The notes: a model not told the origin generated them from the sequence alone. A stretch of DNA of 64,000 nt from Rodentibacter heidelbergensis (GCF_002000125.1 NZ_MLHH01000011.1:47334-111333); one strand, 5' to 3'; shown: positions 38,616-47,917, counted from the stretch's first letter. Numbers and translations: made by a program.

Positions 38616-39176
38616 ATGAGCGAAATTAACCAAAGCCGCCGAAAGTGGCTGTCTTTAGGCGGAATTGTACTGGGCGCAACGCTGGTGCCTAATCAGGTTT
38701 TTGCTATGGTCTCTACGCCTAAACCCCGTATTTTGGCATTTCGTAATATCAATACCGGCGAGCGTTTAAGTGCAGCATTTTCACCCAATGGGGGAATTGC
38801 CTCATCAATGTTGAAGAAATTGGATTATTTCATGCGTGATAAACGAACGAATCAGGTTCATCGTATGGATCCGAATTTGTTTATAAAATTTTACCGTATT
38901 CAAAATCAGTTAGGCTTGCAAACCGCGGAGATCCAAATTATTTGTGGTTATCGTTCTCCAGCAACCAATGCAATGCGTCATCGTCAAAGTCGTGGTGTGG
39001 CAAGCAATAGTTACCATGTGAAAGGTCAGGCCATTGATTTCCGCATAGAGGGTGTGCCACTTGCCAAAGTGAAACAATCGGCAGAAGCTTTGAATAATGG
39101 CGGGGTAGGGTTTTATCCTCGTAGTAATTTTGTTCATGTGGATACCGGCCCGGTAAGAACTTGGCGGGGCGTGTAA
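38616..39176 (+). CDS. mepK: murein endopeptidase MepK (YcbK, M15-type)
   Basis: Cuts peptidoglycan cross-links, in E. coli preferring the 3-3 type made by LdtD, which is encoded just upstream. 186 residues with a twin-arginine signal (SRRKWLSLGGIVLGATLV). The zinc-peptidase residues are in YHVKGQAIDFR (His and Asp) and NFVHVDTG (His). GYRSPATNAMRH is typical of this group. The ribosome binding site is AAAGGAGAAG. The spacing of 69 bases to ldtD suggests one operon. Confidence 0.92.
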   Translation: MSEINQSRRKWLSLGGIVLGATLVPNQVFAMVSTPKPRILAFRNINTGERLSAAFSPNGGIASSMLKKLDYFMRDKRTNQVHRMDPNLFIKFYRIQNQLGLQTAEIQIICGYRSPATNAMRHRQSRGVASNSYHVKGQAIDFRIEGVPLAKVKQSAEALNNGGVGFYPRSNFVHVDTGPVRTWRGV

Positions 39177-39191
39177 AACGCTGAAAAAATT

Positions 39192-39216
39192 AACCGCACT
39201 TTGGTGCGGTTTTTTG
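39192..39216 (+). terminator. hairpin containing an uptake signal, between mepK and ycbL
   Basis: AACCGCAC (39192-39199) and GTGCGGTT (39204-39211), then a run of T (TTTTTTG). Core USS 39193-39201. It may partly separate ycbL from ldtD-mepK. Confidence 0.7.
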
Positions 39217-39234
39217 TTTATTAAGGAGAGAAAA

Positions 39235-39861
39235 ATGAATATTGAGATAATTCTGGTAACGGCATTTCAACAAAATTGTTCGTTGATTTGGGATGATGAA
39301 AAAAATGCAGCCATTATCGATCCCGGTGGTGAGGCAGAAAAACTGATCCAGCGAATTGAAGAATTGGGGTTGAATTTAAAGGTGATTTTGCTCACTCATG
39401 CTCATCTTGATCATGTAGGTGCAGCAAAACAATTGAAAGCCTATTTTAAGGTAGAAATTTGGGGATCGCAGGAAGAGGATCGCTTTTTGTTTGAAAGTTT
39501 GCCGGAACAAGCCGAGCGTTTTGGCTTGCCCCACATTAGCGCTTTTTTGCCTGATCGTTGGCTACACGAAGGGGAAGTGATCAATATAGGTGATTTTCAA
39601 TTTGATATTTTGCATTTACCGGGTCACACTCCGGGCCATATCGGCTTTATTGAACAAGAGAAGAAAGTGGCATTTACCGGAGATGTCTTATTTCAGGGGG
39701 GCATTGGACGAACGGATTTTCCCCGTGGAAACTATGAACAGCTGATTTCTTCAATTCGTGAGAAATTATTTACACTCAATGATGATATGATCATTATTGC
39801 CGGTCATGGGCCTTATACAACGATTGGACGAGAAAAAGTCGATAATCCTTTTTTAAAGTAA
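39235..39861 (+). CDS. ycbL: metallo-beta-lactamase fold hydrolase YcbL (glyoxalase II-like)
   Basis: 208 residues from ATG 39235, chosen for TTAAGGAGAGAAAA before it. The metal-binding motif is THAHLDHVGAAK (HxHxDH), with further ligands in LHLPGHTPGHIGF, FTGDVLFQGGIGRTDFPRG and IIAGHGPYT. Enzymes of this group hydrolyse thioesters such as S-lactoylglutathione (a type II glyoxalase activity is reported for Salmonella YcbL). The conserved link to ldtD and mepK is known, but its meaning is not. The gene converges on argS. Confidence 0.9.
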   Translation: MNIEIILVTAFQQNCSLIWDDEKNAAIIDPGGEAEKLIQRIEELGLNLKVILLTHAHLDHVGAAKQLKAYFKVEIWGSQEEDRFLFESLPEQAERFGLPHISAFLPDRWLHEGEVINIGDFQFDILHLPGHTPGHIGFIEQEKKVAFTGDVLFQGGIGRTDFPRGNYEQLISSIREKLFTLNDDMIIIAGHGPYTTIGREKVDNPFLK

Positions 39862-39866
39862 AAAAT

Positions 39867-39889
39867 AAAGGCGCATTAAGCGCCTTTTT
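39867..39889. terminator. bidirectional terminator between ycbL and argS
   Basis: AAAGGCGC (39867-39874) and GCGCCTTT (39880-39887), loop ATTAA, with T5 on the plus strand and an A/T-rich tract on the other side. Confidence 0.8.
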
Positions 39890-39897
39890 CGATAGGA

Positions 39898-41631
39898 TTA
39901 CATTTTTTCAACGGTTTTAATACCTAATAATGTTAAGCCTTGTTTTAAGGTTTTTTCGGTTAATAGAGCTAATTTCAAACGGCTTAATTTCACCTTTTCT
40001 TCTTGTGCATTTAAAATTGGGCAATGTTCATAAAAAGAAGAAAATACGCCGGCCAATTCATATAAATAGGCACAGAGTACATGAGGCGTGCCTTCTTTAC
40101 CGACGGTTTGTACGGCTTCTTCAAATTGCAGTAATTTAATGGCAAGCGCCCGTTCTTTTTCATTGTCGAGAATGATTTCTGCATCAGAAAGTGCGCTCAT
40201 ATCTACATCCGTTTTATTGAAAATTGAACGAATACGGGTGTAGGCATATTGCATATAAGGGGCGGTATTGCCTTCAAAGCTGAGCATATTGTCCCAATCA
40301 AACACATAATCGGTAGTACGATTTTTAGAAAGATCGGCATATTTTACTGAGCCAATTCCCACCGCTTCAATCACGGCTGCTTTTTCAGCTTCAGAGAGTG
40401 AACTATTTTTTTCATTGATTAGTGTGGTTGCCCGCTCAATGGCTTCATCTAATAAATCCGCCAATTTTACCGTGCCGCCGGTACGGGTTTTAAAGGGTTT
40501 GCCATCTTTACCCAGCATCATTCCGAAGTTTTTGTGTTCCAAGGAGAAACTATCTGGAACATAGCCTGCCTTACGGGTAATAAGCCAAGCCTGTTGCATA
40601 TGTTGGCTTTGACGGGTATCTGAGAAGACAAGGGCTCGATCGGCTTTTAAGGTTTCGTAACGGTATTTTGCGGCAGCAATATCGGTTGTGGTGTATAGAA
40701 AGCCCCCGTCTTTTTTCTGCACAATGACACCCATGGGTTCGCCTTCTTTATTTTTGAATTCTTCTAAATACACCACAAAGGCTCCCTCATCTTCAACGGC
40801 TAACCCTTGTTTTTTCAAATCTTCAACAATGCTTGGCAACATAGGATTGTACAGGCTTTCACCCATCACATCTTTTTCTGTTAAGGTGACATTTAAGCGA
40901 TCATAATTATGTTGGTTTTGCTGCATGGTGATATCCACTAAACGTTTCCACATGGAAAGACAGTAAGGGTCGCCACCTTGTAATTTCACCACATAATGAC
41001 GTGCTTTCTCGGCAAATGCTTCATCCTCGTCATAACATTTTTTGGCTTCACGATAGAAGGCTTCTAAATCTTGCAATGCCATCTCATTGGCCTGCTCATT
41101 TTGCATTTTTTCAAGATAAGCAATGAGCATACCAAATTGCGTTCCCCAATCCCCCACATGGTTTGCCCGAATAACATGATGCCCTAAAAATTCGAGAGTA
41201 CGGGCAACGGCATCGCCGATAATCGTAGAGCGAAGATGGCCCACATGCATTTCTTTTGCCACGTTGGGTGAGGAATAATCAATAACAATAGTTTGTTTTT
41301 CCTTGGCTTGAACACCTAAATGAGGTTGGGCAAGAGAGGCGGAGATCGCTTTGGCAAGCCAATCCGGATTAAGGAAAATATTGATAAAACCTGGGCCGGC
41401 AATTTCTAATTTTTCTGCAATATCGGATAAATCCGCATTCTCTAGTACTTTTTCGGCAAATTCACGGGGATTTAAGCCTAATTTTTTGGCGACCGCCATA
41501 ATACCATTGGCCTGATAATCACCAAATTGAGGTTTAGTTGATTGACGCACTAGGGCATCAGAGGATTCATCGGCCCCGGCTTGGATCATCGCCTGTTTAA
41601 TCTTGTCGGATAAAATAGATTGAATATTCAC
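39898..41631 (-). CDS. argS: arginyl-tRNA synthetase
   Basis: Class I synthetase charging tRNA-Arg. The 577 residues equal E. coli ArgS. The N-terminal Add-1 domain is followed by [20 protein letters not shown], in which HVGH is the class I HIGH motif. [20 protein letters not shown] and the C-terminal anticodon-binding DALR domain (ending [13 protein letters not shown]) follow. ArgRS usually lacks a KMSKS motif, and none is seen. It is divergent from the yecM homologue, its neighbour in E. coli too. Confidence 0.98.
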   Translation of the reverse strand: MNIQSILSDKIKQAMIQAGADESSDALVRQSTKPQFGDYQANGIMAVAKKLGLNPREFAEKVLENADLSDIAEKLEIAGPGFINIFLNPDWLAKAISASLAQPHLGVQAKEKQTIVIDYSSPNVAKEMHVGHLRSTIIGDAVARTLEFLGHHVIRANHVGDWGTQFGMLIAYLEKMQNEQANEMALQDLEAFYREAKKCYDEDEAFAEKARHYVVKLQGGDPYCLSMWKRLVDITMQQNQHNYDRLNVTLTEKDVMGESLYNPMLPSIVEDLKKQGLAVEDEGAFVVYLEEFKNKEGEPMGVIVQKKDGGFLYTTTDIAAAKYRYETLKADRALVFSDTRQSQHMQQAWLITRKAGYVPDSFSLEHKNFGMMLGKDGKPFKTRTGGTVKLADLLDEAIERATTLINEKNSSLSEAEKAAVIEAVGIGSVKYADLSKNRTTDYVFDWDNMLSFEGNTAPYMQYAYTRIRSIFNKTDVDMSALSDAEIILDNEKERALAIKLLQFEEAVQTVGKEGTPHVLCAYLYELAGVFSSFYEHCPILNAQEEKVKLSRLKLALLTEKTLKQGLTLLGIKTVEKM

Positions 41632-41710
41632 AGTTTTTCCTACGTTAAATTTGAATAGTAAAAATATTCGGCTATGATAGCGTTCTTTATGTATTTCTCA
41701 AAGGGAGAAT

Positions 41711-42280
41711 ATGACAAATTTCAATGAAAATTTGACCGTACTTTGGCATGAATTAACGCATTTTGAGGAAAAAATTCAACAACTTGCTTCTGTCATGACA
41801 CTCAATTTAAGCGATTATGAGATTGACCATATTGCCTTGAGGGTAAATCATGAGCAAAATGCAAAAATTTGGCTGACAGCATTATTAAAGTACGGTAGAA
41901 TTTTGTCCGATAATATCGTCAATGGGCGGCCTATCTATTTAATTCAGTTAGAAAGACCGCTTGCCTTTGCCGGGCAGTTTGTTGATGTTATTGAATTACC
42001 GTTTCCTAAAAATAAACAATATCCCCAAGAAAGTTGGGAACATATTGAAGTTGTAATGCCTTTTCTTGCAAATGAATCCACAGAGGCGTGGATAGCAAGA
42101 ATCCAACAACAATTTTTATGGCAACATTTAAATCAATTAACAATAAAAGTCAGTGAACCTAAAGTTGAAGGCGAACGTTTACCGAACCCTTCCATTGCAG
42201 TGAGTTTTCGCGATAAAAGCACTAACCCTTTCTGCATAAAAGTTCACCCTTACTCAATTAAAAAAATACTCGAGGTTTAG
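41711..42280 (+). CDS. yecM: YecM-like protein (VOC-type fold, DUF991)
   Basis: 189 residues, as in E. coli YecM (188), with the same neighbour argS. The segment YEIDHIALRVNHEQNAKIW supplies His and other polar residues in the positions of a vicinal-oxygen-chelate metal site, and WEHIEVVMPF supplies another His-Glu pair. The function is not established; a metal-dependent enzyme is suggested by fold only. The start ATG follows AAGGGAGAAT. The next gene begins four bases after its stop. Confidence 0.85.
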   Translation: MTNFNENLTVLWHELTHFEEKIQQLASVMTLNLSDYEIDHIALRVNHEQNAKIWLTALLKYGRILSDNIVNGRPIYLIQLERPLAFAGQFVDVIELPFPKNKQYPQESWEHIEVVMPFLANESTEAWIARIQQQFLWQHLNQLTIKVSEPKVEGERLPNPSIAVSFRDKSTNPFCIKVHPYSIKKILEV

Positions 42281-42284
42281 CATA

Positions 42285-42584
42285 ATGAAAAAGATGACTC
42301 TTGCATTAACTGTTCTACTGAGTTTAGGTTTAGCCGCTTGTTCATCAAATAACCAAAAAGATGAAAGCGCATATAAAGGCCAGGTTATTTTTAGCCAAAT
42401 GCAAGGTGAAAACCTTCAATTAACTATCCGTAAAAATAACTGCTCATACAAGCAAGAAGGCGAAGTTGAAACTGTCACTCATGCCTATGATTCAACCCTT
42501 GTTGTGGGTGCTTGTGTGAAAGTATCAGACAACGGCAATGGTTTAAAAAATATTTCAACTTGGTCTCCAAGAAACCCAATTTAA
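42285..42584 (+). CDS. small lipoprotein of unknown function
   Basis: 99 residues. Signal peptide MKKMTLALTVLLSLGLAAC has a clear lipobox (LAAC). The mature part (SSNNQKDESAYKGQVIFSQM) is hydrophilic, with two further cysteines (NNCSYKQ and VGACVKV) that could form a disulfide. It begins four bases after yecM and ends 16 bases before the SlyB-like gene, so the three look like one operon. Its signal sequence is very similar to that of the next gene, which suggests shared descent of the N-terminus. I do not recognise the mature domain. Confidence 0.75.
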   Translation: MKKMTLALTVLLSLGLAACSSNNQKDESAYKGQVIFSQMQGENLQLTIRKNNCSYKQEGEVETVTHAYDSTLVVGACVKVSDNGNGLKNISTWSPRNPI

Positions 42585-42600
42585 TCGATAAGGTTGGTTA

Positions 42601-43068
42601 ATGATGAAAAAAATGACAGTAGCATTAGCACTTATTGTTGCCCTCGGTGTAACAGGTTGTGCGAATACTGATATTTTTAGTGGCGATGTTTATTCTGCCG
42701 ATCAAGCAAAAGAAGCACGTTCAATTAGTTACGGTACATTGGTTTCCGTTCGTCCGGTAAAAATTCAAGCGGATAACCAAGGTGTAATCGGTACAGTGGG
42801 CGGTGGTGTGCTTGGTGGTGTTGCCGGTAGCGCCGTAGGCGGCGGTACAGGGAAAGCCATCGCAACGGCAGTGGGGGCTATTGCAGGCGCTGTGGTTGGT
42901 AGCAAAATTGAAGAAAACGCCAGCCAAGTTAACGGTGCGGAACTTGTGATTAAAAAAGATGATGGTAAGACAATTGTTGTTGTCCAAAAAGCGGATCCTA
43001 AATTTGTCGCAGGTAAACGTGTTCAAATTGTTGGTGGCTCATCATTAAATGTTTCTGTTATTAACTAA
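42601..43068 (+). CDS. slyB: glycine-zipper outer membrane lipoprotein (Pcp/SlyB family)
   Basis: 155 residues; ATG 42601 or the adjacent 42604. Signal peptide with lipobox VTGC, then ANTDIFSGDVYSADQAKEAR, a hallmark of the 15-kDa lipoprotein Pcp/SlyB group. A glycine-zipper 2TM region follows (GTVGGGVLGGVAGSAVGGG and GAIAGAVVGSKIEE, about 63-103), then a small beta-rich C-terminal domain. SlyB binds LPS and helps keep the outer membrane intact in enterobacteria. In H. influenzae the homologue is named pcp. Confidence 0.9.
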   Translation: MMKKMTVALALIVALGVTGCANTDIFSGDVYSADQAKEARSISYGTLVSVRPVKIQADNQGVIGTVGGGVLGGVAGSAVGGGTGKAIATAVGAIAGAVVGSKIEENASQVNGAELVIKKDDGKTIVVVQKADPKFVAGKRVQIVGGSSLNVSVIN

Positions 43069-43090
43069 ACATTAATCTTATTTTATCTTT

Positions 43091-43117
43091 AAAAAGCGAA
43101 CCCTGTGTTCGCTTTTT
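43091..43117 (+). terminator. terminator after slyB
   Basis: AAAAAGCGAAC (43091-43101) and GTTCGCTTTTT (43107-43117), an 11-bp perfect stem. An uptake signal follows at 43144. Confidence 0.9.
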
Positions 43118-43251
43118 ATCTTTTAAAATCTTCTAAAAAACGGACCGCACTTTTGGGGGATAAAGTGTGGCTTGGTGTTTTCGTTAGTTGTCACCTTAAA
43201 TGCTTAAAGGATAGCCGTTAAGATCCATTGGGAGAGGGAAAATGAGCAAAT

Positions 43252-43287
43252 AAAAAATCGAATAAAGATTGATTTATTCGATTTTTT
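43252..43287 (-). terminator. terminator of the ulaABCD operon
   Basis: A perfect 15-bp inverted repeat (43252-43266 with 43273-43287) whose arms end in T6 on both strands. It lies 38 bases beyond the ulaD stop. Confidence 0.85.
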
Positions 43288-43325
43288 AACAGATTTAACG
43301 CCATTTAAAAGGCAATGCTAAGCGA

Positions 43326-44006
43326 TTATGCCCAATATTTGTCGATTTCAGCACGGATAGCTTCTGCCGTTGCTTTGCCTTTTTCTCCCACTAATGCACG
43401 ACCGGCAATAAAGGCTTTCGCATTTTTGATCGCTTTGAACAGATGAATATCTTCAGGCACAATTCCGCCTGTAATGGAAAGGGCTAATCCGATGTCTGAT
43501 AATTTTTTCATTAACTCGACATCTTCGGGTGTCCAACCTTTACCCGCTAATTCAGCATCACGAGAGCGATGATAAATTGCCTGTGTTACGCCTAAATCCA
43601 CCCATTCTTTGGCATCTTTTTCCACAGTCCAGTTACCGTAGATCTCAATTTGAATTTCTTTTTTCACTTTTAATTCAGGGTGAGCCGCATTGAAGTCATC
43701 TGCCACTTTTTTACAGGCTGCTTTTGTAGCAGGGTGTGCAGCAGCAGAAACCGTGAGCCAGTCAGCGCCGGCTTCAAATGCCATTTTAGCCAAAATAGCG
43801 CCACCGTCAGTAGTTTTTAAATCGCACACAATAATATGGTTTGGATGTAAAGCCCGCAGTGTGCTAACCGCTTTCATTCCTTCTGCACAAGCGAGAATAG
43901 TGCCCACTTCGATGATTTCGACTAAATCTTCTGCTTGTTTAGCATCAGCGACTGCTTTTTCTAAAGAAAGGGAGTCCAGTGCAATTTGTAATAAGGGTTT
44001 AGACAT
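43326..44006 (-). CDS. ulaD: 3-keto-L-gulonate-6-phosphate decarboxylase
   Basis: Decarboxylates 3-keto-L-gulonate 6-phosphate to L-xylulose 5-phosphate in ascorbate use. 226 residues, an orotidine-decarboxylase-fold enzyme. VCDLKTTDGGAI carries the metal and substrate residues (the family has DxKxxD). EIYGNWTVEKDAKEW and ALSITGGIVPEDI (phosphate-binding) are further marks. The start ATG 44006 follows AGAAGGAATAAT. Context with ulaC, ulaA and ulaB favours UlaD over the paralogue SgbH. Confidence 0.93.
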   Translation of the reverse strand: MSKPLLQIALDSLSLEKAVADAKQAEDLVEIIEVGTILACAEGMKAVSTLRALHPNHIIVCDLKTTDGGAILAKMAFEAGADWLTVSAAAHPATKAACKKVADDFNAAHPELKVKKEIQIEIYGNWTVEKDAKEWVDLGVTQAIYHRSRDAELAGKGWTPEDVELMKKLSDIGLALSITGGIVPEDIHLFKAIKNAKAFIAGRALVGEKGKATAEAIRAEIDKYWA

Positions 44007-44041
44007 CGTGATTATTCCTTCTGTTGAATTGAAATCGGGAA

Positions 44042-44067
44042 AAGTGCGGTCAATTTTAACCGCACTT
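44042..44067 (-). terminator. paired uptake signals between ulaC and ulaD
   Basis: Cores 44042-44050 and 44059-44067 form a stem AAAAGTGCGGT/ACCGCACTTTT within the operon. It may reduce ulaD relative to the PTS genes. Confidence 0.6.
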
Positions 44068-44077
44068 TTAAATAAGA

Positions 44078-44545
44078 TCAGCCATTTAATGCTTTATCAA
44101 TTGCCGCATAAACTTCATCGGCACTGTTGCAGTGGCGGAAACGATTTAAATCTACGCCATCATCACTATCTGGATCATCAAGCACTTGTGTAATTTCCAT
44201 TAAGCCTTGCATATGCTGATCGGAATCGCTTCCTGCAAGGGTAATCAAAACATAAACCGGATCATCTTCGCCTTCAAAGTAAATGGGTTCTTTTAAGGTT
44301 ACTAAAGCAAATGCGGTTTTAATCACCCCCTCTTCAGGACGGGCATGCGGCATGGCAAGACCCGGTGCTAAAATGATATAAGGCCCCATTTTTTCGATAT
44401 TGCTGATAATCGTATCATAATAACGAGGTTCAATGGCACCGGAGGCTTCTAGTAAATCTGTACCGATTTTTATTGCGCTTTTCCAATCCGTTGCCGTTTG
44501 GTTGAGTTTTATAGAATGGTTTGCGATAAGTGATTCTTTTAACAT
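44078..44545 (-). CDS. ulaC: ascorbate-specific PTS enzyme IIA
   Basis: Phosphocarrier that receives phosphate from HPr and passes it to the IIB domain. 155 residues from ATG 44545, chosen for GAGGATATCA just upstream; a reading 63 bases longer has no site. The phosphorylated His is H67 in APGLAMPHARPEEGV, next to the usual position in E. coli UlaC (H68). It follows the fused IIC-IIB gene by 75 bases, with an uptake signal (44602) between. Confidence 0.93.
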   Translation of the reverse strand: MLKESLIANHSIKLNQTATDWKSAIKIGTDLLEASGAIEPRYYDTIISNIEKMGPYIILAPGLAMPHARPEEGVIKTAFALVTLKEPIYFEGEDDPVYVLITLAGSDSDQHMQGLMEITQVLDDPDSDDGVDLNRFRHCNSADEVYAAIDKALNG

Positions 44546-44620
44546 ATTGATATCCTCAACGATGGTGTAAAAGGTGTGCGGTGAATTCCCCGTGAAAATT
44601 GACCGCACTTTCGTAGGTAA

Positions 44621-46432
44621 TTAGTTGTTATTTTGGAATTTACGAATTAATTCGATTAATTCATCACCAAAAGAGTTCGGGTTAAGCATATTTTGTACAC
44701 CCAATACAAATTTACCTTCACCCACTTGGATTTCATCGGATAAATGTTTAGACGAAACGATAATATCGGTGCTGTCCAATTTTCCTTTATAATCGGTGAC
44801 TGCGCAAGAATCCATAATATTTGGAATACCACGTTTGTCTAAATAGCCCTTAATCTTCATTTTCATCATCATCGAAGATCCTTGACCGGAACCACAGACG
44901 GCAAGAATACGCACAGGTTTTACGCTTTCGCCAGAAAGTTCATCGGTTTTGACCGCACTTTCACTTTGGTTTTCTTGAGAAACGGTGACTTCTTCGTTGC
45001 CATCAAAATTATAGCCATCCATTTGCTCAAGGGTTTTACCGGCAGCAGCAGCGGCCGCTTCAGCCGCACGCAATTTTTTAGCGGCAAATGCCATGTAGGT
45101 GAAAGAGGCGGCTAAGATCACAAAGAAGAAGAATGGAATACTGACAATCCCTTGCAATACCGGTGGGAAGAATAATGCCCAGTCAGCCATTCCCATCCAG
45201 CCATTGAAGGTTGCACCTTGGGTAGAGAGTAAATGAATGACCCAAGCAGAGCCTAAGACTTCAATGATCCCCATTACAAAACAGATTTTCATCACGGCAC
45301 GCCAGCCACCGAAGTGGTTAGCAAAAACACCAATGGTGGCATTAGAGAAGAACATTGGGATAAAACCAGGAATGATTAACACGGAAGCATCAAAACCAAG
45401 TAATAAACCGACTGCAACGAATTGACCAATTGCCCCCCACATAAAACCAAAGACCATTGCATTGGGTGAGAAAGCATAAATCGCCGCACAGTCAATGGCT
45501 AACACGGCATTAGGAATGACACGTTCGGAAATACCTTTGAAAGCTTCTGATAACTCGGCAACAAACATCCGAACCCCAATGACAATCACTTGAATGGCAA
45601 CGGCAAATTTCAGCCCTGTTTCAAAAATATAAATTGTCCAGTGGGTTTTGCCTGCCATAGTTTGTAAATTATCCAAACCAAAAGAAATGAGGATAATCCC
45701 AAAGAATACGGTCATAACTAATACGGTGGCAGAGATACTATCGTGGAAAATATGAAGCCATTTTGGCAATTTCATATTATCGACACTGTCTTCTTTATTA
45801 CCGAGTTTCGGTGCAAGTTGAACGGCAATCCAAGAAGCAATTTGTTGTTGGTGTCCGATAGAGAAACCCGCACCACCGGTTACGGCTTGAGTTGGCTTAT
45901 ACATAATGTTGGAGGAAATTCCCCAGTATAATGCCATGATAATCGCCGTATAAATAATGGTTTCCATCATGGATGCGCCAATGAGCATATAGAATACCGC
46001 GACCAAACCGGCTTGTTGGAACATAATATGCCCGGTGAGCATGATGGTACGAATACCGGTGAAACGTCTGAATACCACAAGTAAAATGTTTAATGCCAGT
46101 GCCAGTAAAACCGCATATCCCACCCAGGCATAATTATCTGCCATGGTTTCAATGGTGGCTTGCATACTGGTGTAGGGGTCAATGACGGCCCCGGTTAAGC
46201 CATGATATTCCGATAGTTTGGCAATGATCGGTTTAAAACCTTTCACTAATTCGCCGGCTCCGACTTGAACGAGCATAAAACCGACAATGGTTTTAATTGT
46301 CCCTTTAATCACGGTTGTTGTGTCTTTGCGTAGAAGAATATAGCCAATACAGGCAACGATACCGAGGAGTAAAGGGGCTTTGTTAAGAACTTGATCCCTA
46401 AAGACAATAAATAAATCTAATAATGTTTCCAT
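44621..46432 (-). CDS. ulaA: ascorbate PTS permease, IIC and IIB fused
   Basis: Imports L-ascorbate and phosphorylates it to L-ascorbate 6-phosphate. The 603 residues join two proteins that are separate in E. coli. Residues 1 to about 455 are the IIC domain, with about eleven helices (UlaA-like: [39 protein letters not shown]). Residues about 508-603 are the IIB domain, with the phosphocysteine C513 in [13 protein letters not shown]. The linker (about 456-507) is Ala- and Glu-rich ([11 protein letters not shown]) and contains an uptake signal (44952-44960) that encodes SAV. The start ATG is 46432. Confidence 0.93.
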   Translation of the reverse strand: METLLDLFIVFRDQVLNKAPLLLGIVACIGYILLRKDTTTVIKGTIKTIVGFMLVQVGAGELVKGFKPIIAKLSEYHGLTGAVIDPYTSMQATIETMADNYAWVGYAVLLALALNILLVVFRRFTGIRTIMLTGHIMFQQAGLVAVFYMLIGASMMETIIYTAIIMALYWGISSNIMYKPTQAVTGGAGFSIGHQQQIASWIAVQLAPKLGNKEDSVDNMKLPKWLHIFHDSISATVLVMTVFFGIILISFGLDNLQTMAGKTHWTIYIFETGLKFAVAIQVIVIGVRMFVAELSEAFKGISERVIPNAVLAIDCAAIYAFSPNAMVFGFMWGAIGQFVAVGLLLGFDASVLIIPGFIPMFFSNATIGVFANHFGGWRAVMKICFVMGIIEVLGSAWVIHLLSTQGATFNGWMGMADWALFFPPVLQGIVSIPFFFFVILAASFTYMAFAAKKLRAAEAAAAAAGKTLEQMDGYNFDGNEEVTVSQENQSESAVKTDELSGESVKPVRILAVCGSGQGSSMMMKMKIKGYLDKRGIPNIMDSCAVTDYKGKLDSTDIIVSSKHLSDEIQVGEGKFVLGVQNMLNPNSFGDELIELIRKFQNNN

Positions 46433-46455
46433 AACAGAACCTCTGTTGACATTGA

Positions 46456-46505
46456 TTAAAATGGAAAATACTTAGCCTCTGAATTCATTCCGAACATCCT
46501 CGGAA
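46456..46505 (-). promoter_or_regulatory. short upstream frame and palindrome in the ulaA leader
   Basis: A perfect interrupted palindrome TTCCGA-N6-TCGGAA (46488-46505) could be an operator. It overlaps the start of a short frame on the minus strand (46456-46497: [13 protein letters not shown], then stop). The inner ATG of that frame has GAGG nine bases upstream. Both lie between the likely promoter and the ulaA start. Whether either acts is unknown. Confidence 0.3.
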
Positions 46506-46564
46506 AAGAAATCTTGCAAATAATAACAATTATTTTTGAATAAAAAAGAGTGGATTTGATTTTT

Positions 46565-46580
46565 TGTGAGCGGTGTCACA
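46565..46580. promoter_or_regulatory. CRP-like site 1 in the ula divergent region
   Basis: TGTGA-GCGGTG-TCACA matches both half-sites of the CRP consensus exactly. It lies in the 352-base gap between ulaA and ulaG, about 130 bases from ulaA. Confidence 0.6.
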
Positions 46581-46686
46581 CTTTATTTTTATTCTTCCTA
46601 TCCGTCTTGTAGACTTCAATGTGATGGGGTTGGATTTGCAGTTATTTACGGTGAAATCAGTGTTTTCTTTAGTTTCCAAAATAAAT

Positions 46687-46747
46687 TGGGATCTTGATCA
46701 CAAATTTCATAAAAAATATTTTACAACTTAAAATGATTTGATATGAT
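46687..46747 (+). promoter_or_regulatory. CRP-like site 2 and ulaG promoter
   Basis: TGGGATCTTGATCACA (46687-46702) has one change in one CRP half-site. TTTACA (46720-46725), 16 bases and TATGAT (46742-46747) form a good promoter. With a start near 46754, the site centre is about 60 bases upstream, a class I CRP position. Confidence 0.55.
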
Positions 46748-46784
46748 TTCTTTTGATTATTTTGATGACCGAAAGGAGTTAAGT

Positions 46785-47876
46785 ATGAGCAAAATTCAAG
46801 AAATTACCCGTGAAAGTTGGATTCTTTCGACATTTCCTGAATGGGGAACGTGGTTAAATGAAGAAATTGAGCAAGAGGTCGTGCCGGAAGGCAATTTTGC
46901 CATGTGGTGGCTGGGTTGTGTCGGGGTTTGGATCAAAACGCCGGGGGGCGCTAATCTTTGTATGGATTTATGGTGTGGCCGTGGAAAAAGCACAAAGCAA
47001 GTTAAAGATATGGTTCGTGGACACCAAATGGCCAATATGGCGGGGGTGCGTAAATTACAACCTAATTTACGGGCAGCCCCAATGGTGTTAGACCCCTTTG
47101 CTATTAATGAGGTGGATTTTATTTTGGCTTCCCACTACCACAGCGATCATATTGATGTGAATGTGGCGGCAGCGATTGTAAATAATCCTAAATTGGATCA
47201 TGTGAAATTTGTTGGTCCTTGGCACTGCGCAGAATTATGGAAAAAATGGGGCGTGCCAGAGGAGCGTATTATTGTTGTGAAACCGGGCGATGTGGTGAAA
47301 TTAAAAGATGTAGAAATCCATGCGCTTGATTCTTTCGACCGCACTTGTTTGGTGACTTTACCGGTGGAAGGAGCAGAAGAACAGGGTGGTGAACTAGCAG
47401 GGCTTTGCCCATCAGATGAAGAAATGGGACGCAAAGCGGTGAACTATGTATTTAAAACACCGGGTGGCAATATTTATCATGGGGCGGATTCTCATTTCTC
47501 TATTCAATTTGCGAAACACGGTAAACAATTTGATATTGATGTTGCGCTTAACAACTACGGTGAAAACCCGGTTGGTATTGCCGATAAGATGACATCTATT
47601 GATTTATTACGCATGGCGGAAAGCTTACGTTGTAAAGTCATTATTCCGGTTCATCATGATATTTGGACAAACTTTATGGCAAGCACTGATGAAATTATCC
47701 AATTATGGAAAATGCGTAAGGATCGCTTGCAATATCAATTCCATCCATTTATTTGGGAAGTGGGCGGGAAGTATGTTTACCCACGCGATAAAGATTTAAT
47801 TGAATATCATCACCCTCGTGGTTTTGATGATTGTTTTGAGCATGAACCAAATATTCAATTTAAATCCATGTTATAA
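46785..47876 (+). CDS. ulaG: L-ascorbate-6-phosphate lactonase
   Basis: Opens the lactone of imported ascorbate 6-phosphate to 3-keto-L-gulonate 6-phosphate. 363 residues from ATG 46785 (GAAAGGAG upstream); E. coli UlaG has 354. Metallo-beta-lactamase fold with [12 protein letters not shown] (HxHxDH), the conserved [16 protein letters not shown] start, and a His near the end ([10 protein letters not shown]). An uptake signal lies inside (47338). It is first gene of the rightward ula unit. Confidence 0.95.
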   Translation: MSKIQEITRESWILSTFPEWGTWLNEEIEQEVVPEGNFAMWWLGCVGVWIKTPGGANLCMDLWCGRGKSTKQVKDMVRGHQMANMAGVRKLQPNLRAAPMVLDPFAINEVDFILASHYHSDHIDVNVAAAIVNNPKLDHVKFVGPWHCAELWKKWGVPEERIIVVKPGDVVKLKDVEIHALDSFDRTCLVTLPVEGAEEQGGELAGLCPSDEEMGRKAVNYVFKTPGGNIYHGADSHFSIQFAKHGKQFDIDVALNNYGENPVGIADKMTSIDLLRMAESLRCKVIIPVHHDIWTNFMASTDEIIQLWKMRKDRLQYQFHPFIWEVGGKYVYPRDKDLIEYHHPRGFDDCFEHEPNIQFKSML

Positions 47877-47883
47877 CAAAAAA

Positions 47884-47917
47884 AGCCACCTTTTCACTTG
47901 AAGGTGGCTGATTTTTT
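47884..47917 (+). terminator. terminator after ulaG
   Basis: AGCCACCTT (47884-47892) and AAGGTGGCT (47901-47909), followed by GATTTTTT. Confidence 0.85.

Noticed and set aside
43243..43254. ATG AGC AAA TAA with a good ribosome binding site (GGGAGAGGG) upstream
   Set aside because: Three codons only, directly before the ula terminator; no sign of a real gene or a leader function.
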